Made by a program: the position numbers and the translations under genes
Shown: positions 6,072-8,579 of the stretch, piece after piece
Layout: the number at the start of each line of letters is the position of its first letter
How positions within the stretch are numbered: position 1 is the stretch's first letter
From: Legionella longbeachae
GTDB lineage: Bacteria; Pseudomonadota; Gammaproteobacteria; Legionellales; Legionellaceae
Assembly (NCBI GenBank): GCA_016191305.1
Contig: JACPOX010000298.1
Location: 1-8,579, forward strand
Direction: 5' to 3'
Length of the DNA stretch: 8,579 bases
Notes under the pieces: generated by a model
What the model was told of the DNA's origin: nothing
The model's database searches: none
Seen by the model: only the letters and a program-made list of their open reading frames with translations

Positions 6072-7327
6072 GTCAATTAACAACGACGGCTAAAAAAACC
6101 CTACTTGGATTAATTCTTGCAAATCTATTAATTCTCTTCGCTATCATGCAGTTAGAAAAATATTATTATGAAAATATTCGCTCGCCTCTACCCCCTAAAG
6201 CAGCACATTCTTTAATTCATTTAGTCACTTTTTTACAAAAAAATCCGCAATCCATTTGGCCGATGGTTTTAAGAAACCAAAGTCCTTCTTGGGCAAAAAT
6301 AACCCTATCTCCACAACCCTTATATGAGAAAAATGCTTTATTAAATTTAAGAGCTCCTGTACTGTTCAATTTAATAAAACAAAATAAAAAAATGGAATTT
6401 TCGGTATTTATTAAAGAAAATAGTTGGTTAAATATCAAGGTACTTTATCCTACATCCAGACATATGCACTCAGTAATTAGTCTTTTTTTCATCTTATTGG
6501 GCGCTTTGCTTTTTCTTAATTATTGGGCAGTTAAGACATTGAACCAACCCATACAGACTTTAATACAAAGTTTAAATTACAGCGAACATCAAGAAAATTG
6601 GTTAGCGATACCCTTAACCGGAAACCAGGATCAAAAAACCATTTTCAAGAAAATTAATGATCTGCAAGAAAAAGTAAATAAACTTTTAGAGAACCGTACT
6701 CGAGTAGTCACAGCCATTTCTCATGATTTACGTACGCCACTGACGCGTTTAAAATTACGCGCAGAATACTTAGCTGATAATCCAAACTATAGCAAAATAA
6801 TGGCCGACATCAATGAAATGGAACTGATGATTCGAGAAACTCTAGATTATTTCAAAGACATGAATCTTGAAGAAAAACCTCAACGTTTTGATTTGGTTGC
6901 CCTACTTTCTTCACTTAGAGAGGATGCAATTGAATTAAACTACGATGTAACTTTTACTAGTGAAAATCCCAAATTAGTCTACTATGGCACTGTCAATTTA
7001 CTGAAGCGCGCATTTAATAATTTAATTAACAATGCTATACATTATGGCTATAAAGCAAATATTCATTTGCATTGTTTACCAAACCAAATAGAAATAATTA
7101 TCACCGACCAAGGACCAGGATTGGCAGAAGCAGAGATGGAACAGGTTTTTTTACCTTTTTATCGCAGTGAACACTCTCGATCACGTAGTACAGGAGGCAC
7201 TGGACTTGGATTAACTATTGCCCGAGAAATTATACAAATGCATCATGGCGATATAACACTGGCGAATCATTTTCAAGGAGGATTAAAGGTAATTATTACT
7301 TTACCTATTAAAACCGCTGAGAGATAA
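6068..7327 (+). CDS. EnvZ-like membrane sensor histidine kinase
   Basis: A 419-residue orthodox sensor kinase of the inner membrane, partner of the preceding regulator. Transmembrane segments at about 11-30 and 136-155 enclose a periplasmic sensor region of roughly 105 residues (31-135) with no domain I recognise. A HAMP-like linker (about 156-210) leads to the dimerisation helix with phospho-acceptor H219 in AISHDLRTPLTRLKLRAE, very close to the EnvZ H-box. The ATPase domain has the N box (NLINNAI, N318/N321/N322), G1 (DQGPG, 347-351), F box (FLPFYR, about 361-366) and G2 (GGTGLGLTI, 376-384), so all motifs for autophosphorylation are present. It should sense an envelope condition, phosphorylate D56 of the regulator and, given the EnvZ-type H-box with Thr at +4 (T223), also dephosphorylate it. 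The signal is not evident. The four-base overlap with the regulator gene implies translational coupling. Confidence 0.94.
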   Translation: MSQLTTTAKKTLLGLILANLLILFAIMQLEKYYYENIRSPLPPKAAHSLIHLVTFLQKNPQSIWPMVLRNQSPSWAKITLSPQPLYEKNALLNLRAPVLFNLIKQNKKMEFSVFIKENSWLNIKVLYPTSRHMHSVISLFFILLGALLFLNYWAVKTLNQPIQTLIQSLNYSEHQENWLAIPLTGNQDQKTIFKKINDLQEKVNKLLENRTRVVTAISHDLRTPLTRLKLRAEYLADNPNYSKIMADINEMELMIRETLDYFKDMNLEEKPQRFDLVALLSSLREDAIELNYDVTFTSENPKLVYYGTVNLLKRAFNNLINNAIHYGYKANIHLHCLPNQIEIIITDQGPGLAEAEMEQVFLPFYRSEHSRSRSTGGTGLGLTIAREIIQMHHGDITLANHFQGGLKVIITLPIKTAER

Positions 7328-7365
7328 ATTCAACTACACTAATAGATATAAATTCAATAATTGGT

Positions 7366-7379
7366 TGAGGCTCCACATG
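7366..7379 (+). promoter_or_regulatory. Ribosome binding site and start of the diguanylate cyclase
   Basis: TGAGG (7366-7370) is followed by six bases and ATG (7377-7379). A TTG at 7365 in the same frame would place the start codon inside this Shine-Dalgarno sequence, so the ATG at 7377 is the more likely start, shortening the longest frame by four residues. Confidence 0.75.
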
Positions 7380-8501
7380 CACTGGATGAAAAATATAATC
7401 ACCCATGTAAAACATGCTGATTTAAGCGAAAAGCATTCTCGCAAATATCGATTAATTTGCTATATCAGCTTGGAATTAATTAGTGCATGCAGTGCAATAG
7501 TTTTCCTTTATTCCATCGCCCAGCTATGGTTTATGGTTGCCCTTGTTAGCACAGGATTAGCTATTATTTTAATCAATTTATGGATTCTTTCGAGAACTGC
7601 AAATACTTTCTTGTGCGGTCATCTCCTGACATTAATTACCTTTACGATTATAACCATTGCAAGTTACATGGTTTGGGGCATAGGCTCATTGCATACACAA
7701 TGGTATTATGTCATCCCCTTGCTTGCTGCAGCGATCGTGGGTCGTAGTGGTTTATTTATTTATTCGACTCTTTCATTACTTATAATCATTGGCTTTGGCA
7801 AATTTTCAATTCCTCCGTTTTATCAACTTCCTGAATTCAAGCTTGTAGCGATTGAATGGGTAAATCATTTGTTTGCTTATTTAATTCTAGTCACTACATT
7901 AATCAATTTGCTCCATGAACAGGAACAAAACGAACAAAAGTTAAACGATAGAAATTATTTATTACAAGCTGAAAAAGATAAATACATTTACTTGGCTCGC
8001 TTTGATCCCCTAACTAACTTGCCTAATCGAAGATACTTTAAGCAACATTTAAACGATACAATCGACTCTCTGTCGCCTAATTATTACGCTACGATTTTCT
8101 TTATTGATCTGGATAATTTTAAATATATAAACGATAGTTATGGACACACAATAGGAGACTACGTACTTCTTGGAGCTTCTAGACGTTTACAAACCTGCTT
8201 TCGTGCAGGAGACTTTATTGCACGTTTGGGAGGAGATGAGTTTACAGCTATAGTCTTACATACTCCAGATGAGAATATTGCTCAACTAATAGCTCAACGG
8301 ATTATTCATGAGTTTGAAGGTAAATTTAAATTTGAACAGATTGAATTTCATTGTAATATAAGTATAGGACTAGCTACTTATCCTAAAGACGGCCAACAAG
8401 CTAAAGATTTAATCATGAAAGCCGATCGCGCCATGTACGCTGCAAAAAAAATAAATGGTAGTTCCTATTGTAATGCAGCAAGCTTACTGCCATTAAGTTA
8501 A
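7377..8501 (+). CDS. Membrane-bound diguanylate cyclase (GGDEF)
   Basis: A 374-residue enzyme predicted to make cyclic-di-GMP from two GTP at the inner face of the cytoplasmic membrane. The N-terminal half is a multi-pass membrane region with about six hydrophobic segments (roughly 27-47, 50-70, 78-99, 109-122, 124-142, 160-178). It is a MASE-like sensor by layout, although I cannot assign a named family. A short helical linker (about 181-206) leads to the GGDEF domain (about 207-362): DPLTNLPNRR (210-219), metal-binding D244 in FFIDLDNFK, active-site GGDEF (285-289), and the RxxD product-inhibition site R276-D279 exactly five residues before GGDEF. Catalysis and feedback inhibition should both be intact; no EAL or HD-GYP domain is present. 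The gene starts 49 bases after the kinase with no terminator between, so it is probably the third gene of the operon and could be controlled together with the two-component system. Confidence 0.93.
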   Translation: MHWMKNIITHVKHADLSEKHSRKYRLICYISLELISACSAIVFLYSIAQLWFMVALVSTGLAIILINLWILSRTANTFLCGHLLTLITFTIITIASYMVWGIGSLHTQWYYVIPLLAAAIVGRSGLFIYSTLSLLIIIGFGKFSIPPFYQLPEFKLVAIEWVNHLFAYLILVTTLINLLHEQEQNEQKLNDRNYLLQAEKDKYIYLARFDPLTNLPNRRYFKQHLNDTIDSLSPNYYATIFFIDLDNFKYINDSYGHTIGDYVLLGASRRLQTCFRAGDFIARLGGDEFTAIVLHTPDENIAQLIAQRIIHEFEGKFKFEQIEFHCNISIGLATYPKDGQQAKDLIMKADRAMYAAKKINGSSYCNAASLLPLS

Positions 8502-8505
8502 CGTG

Positions 8506-8530
8506 AGTTCTTGATAAGGAACTTTGATTT
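8506..8530 (+). terminator. Weak intrinsic terminator after the operon
   Basis: AGTTCTT (8506-8512) pairs with AGGAACT (8517-8523) around the loop GATA, seven pairs including one G-T wobble, and is followed by a T-rich tail (TTGATTT, 8524-8530). It begins four bases after the stop codon of the diguanylate cyclase gene. Position and form fit a Rho-independent terminator, but the stem is short and the tail is interrupted. Confidence 0.4.
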
Positions 8531-8540
8531 ACCTAGATCC

Positions 8541-8579
8541 GTTCGGCCTGAGGAGGGCTTTAGCCCATCTCGAAGGCTA
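8541..8579. repeat. REP-like GC-rich palindromic element, cut by window end
   Basis: The last 39 bases are GC-rich compared with the rest of the window and fold into an imperfect hairpin: GGGCT (8555-8559) with AGCCC (8562-8566), extended past one A-A mismatch by pairs between 8549-8553 and 8568-8572, two of them wobble. The outer segments TTCGGCCTGAGG and CTCGAAGGC resemble the dispersed intergenic palindromes seen in many proteobacterial genomes; this resemblance is from memory, not from a search. The element may continue beyond the window. It may also stabilise the 3' end of the operon transcript. Confidence 0.45.

Noticed and set aside
6217..6438. Minus-strand open frame of 73 codons
   Set aside because: Antisense to the periplasmic-domain codons of the histidine kinase; it is a shadow frame without supporting signals.
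1..8579. tRNA, rRNA, CRISPR array, complete insertion sequence or toxin-antitoxin pair
   Set aside because: I saw no cloverleaf-like sequence, no regularly spaced repeats, no transposase or integrase frame and no small paired genes on either strand.

Overview
The window is AT-rich and reads like accessory chromosome of a gammaproteobacterium, most probably a Legionella species. The reasons are: a very large lysine/glutamate-rich, membrane-segment-containing protein of the kind common among Dot/Icm effectors; a tandem CTTAAT-type box matching the Legionella/Coxiella PmrA operator in front of that gene; and a neighbouring OmpR/EnvZ-style two-component system with a membrane diguanylate cyclase. 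The genus is inferred from these features; there is no rRNA or housekeeping gene here to prove it.

Left part (1-1587, + strand): the 3' part of a long coding region that is open from the first base of the window, so its true start lies outside. I do not recognise the protein. Between it and the next, convergent gene (1588-1823) lie an imperfect inverted repeat, an approximately 53% GC coding-like remnant without a start codon, and a perfect 17-bp hairpin that most likely terminates the minus-strand gene.

Middle (1824-5222, - strand): a single gene for a protein of about 1125-1132 residues. It has two pairs of glycine/alanine-rich hydrophobic segments in its N-terminal third, long charged helical stretches, a Glu-rich block near the C terminus, and a C-terminal module that resembles one I recall from several Legionella proteins. 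With the PmrA-like box upstream, the best reading is an undescribed Dot/Icm type IV effector that acts at a host membrane. Biochemical function is unknown.

Right part (5343-8501, + strand): a probable three-gene operon transcribed divergently from the effector candidate. It encodes an OmpR-family response regulator, an EnvZ-like sensor histidine kinase whose start overlaps the regulator stop by 4 bases, and 49 bases later a multi-pass membrane diguanylate cyclase with an intact GGDEF active site and an RxxD inhibitory site. Together they would link an envelope signal to transcription and probably to cyclic-di-GMP. A weak terminator hairpin and a REP-like GC-rich palindrome, cut off by the window edge, follow the operon.
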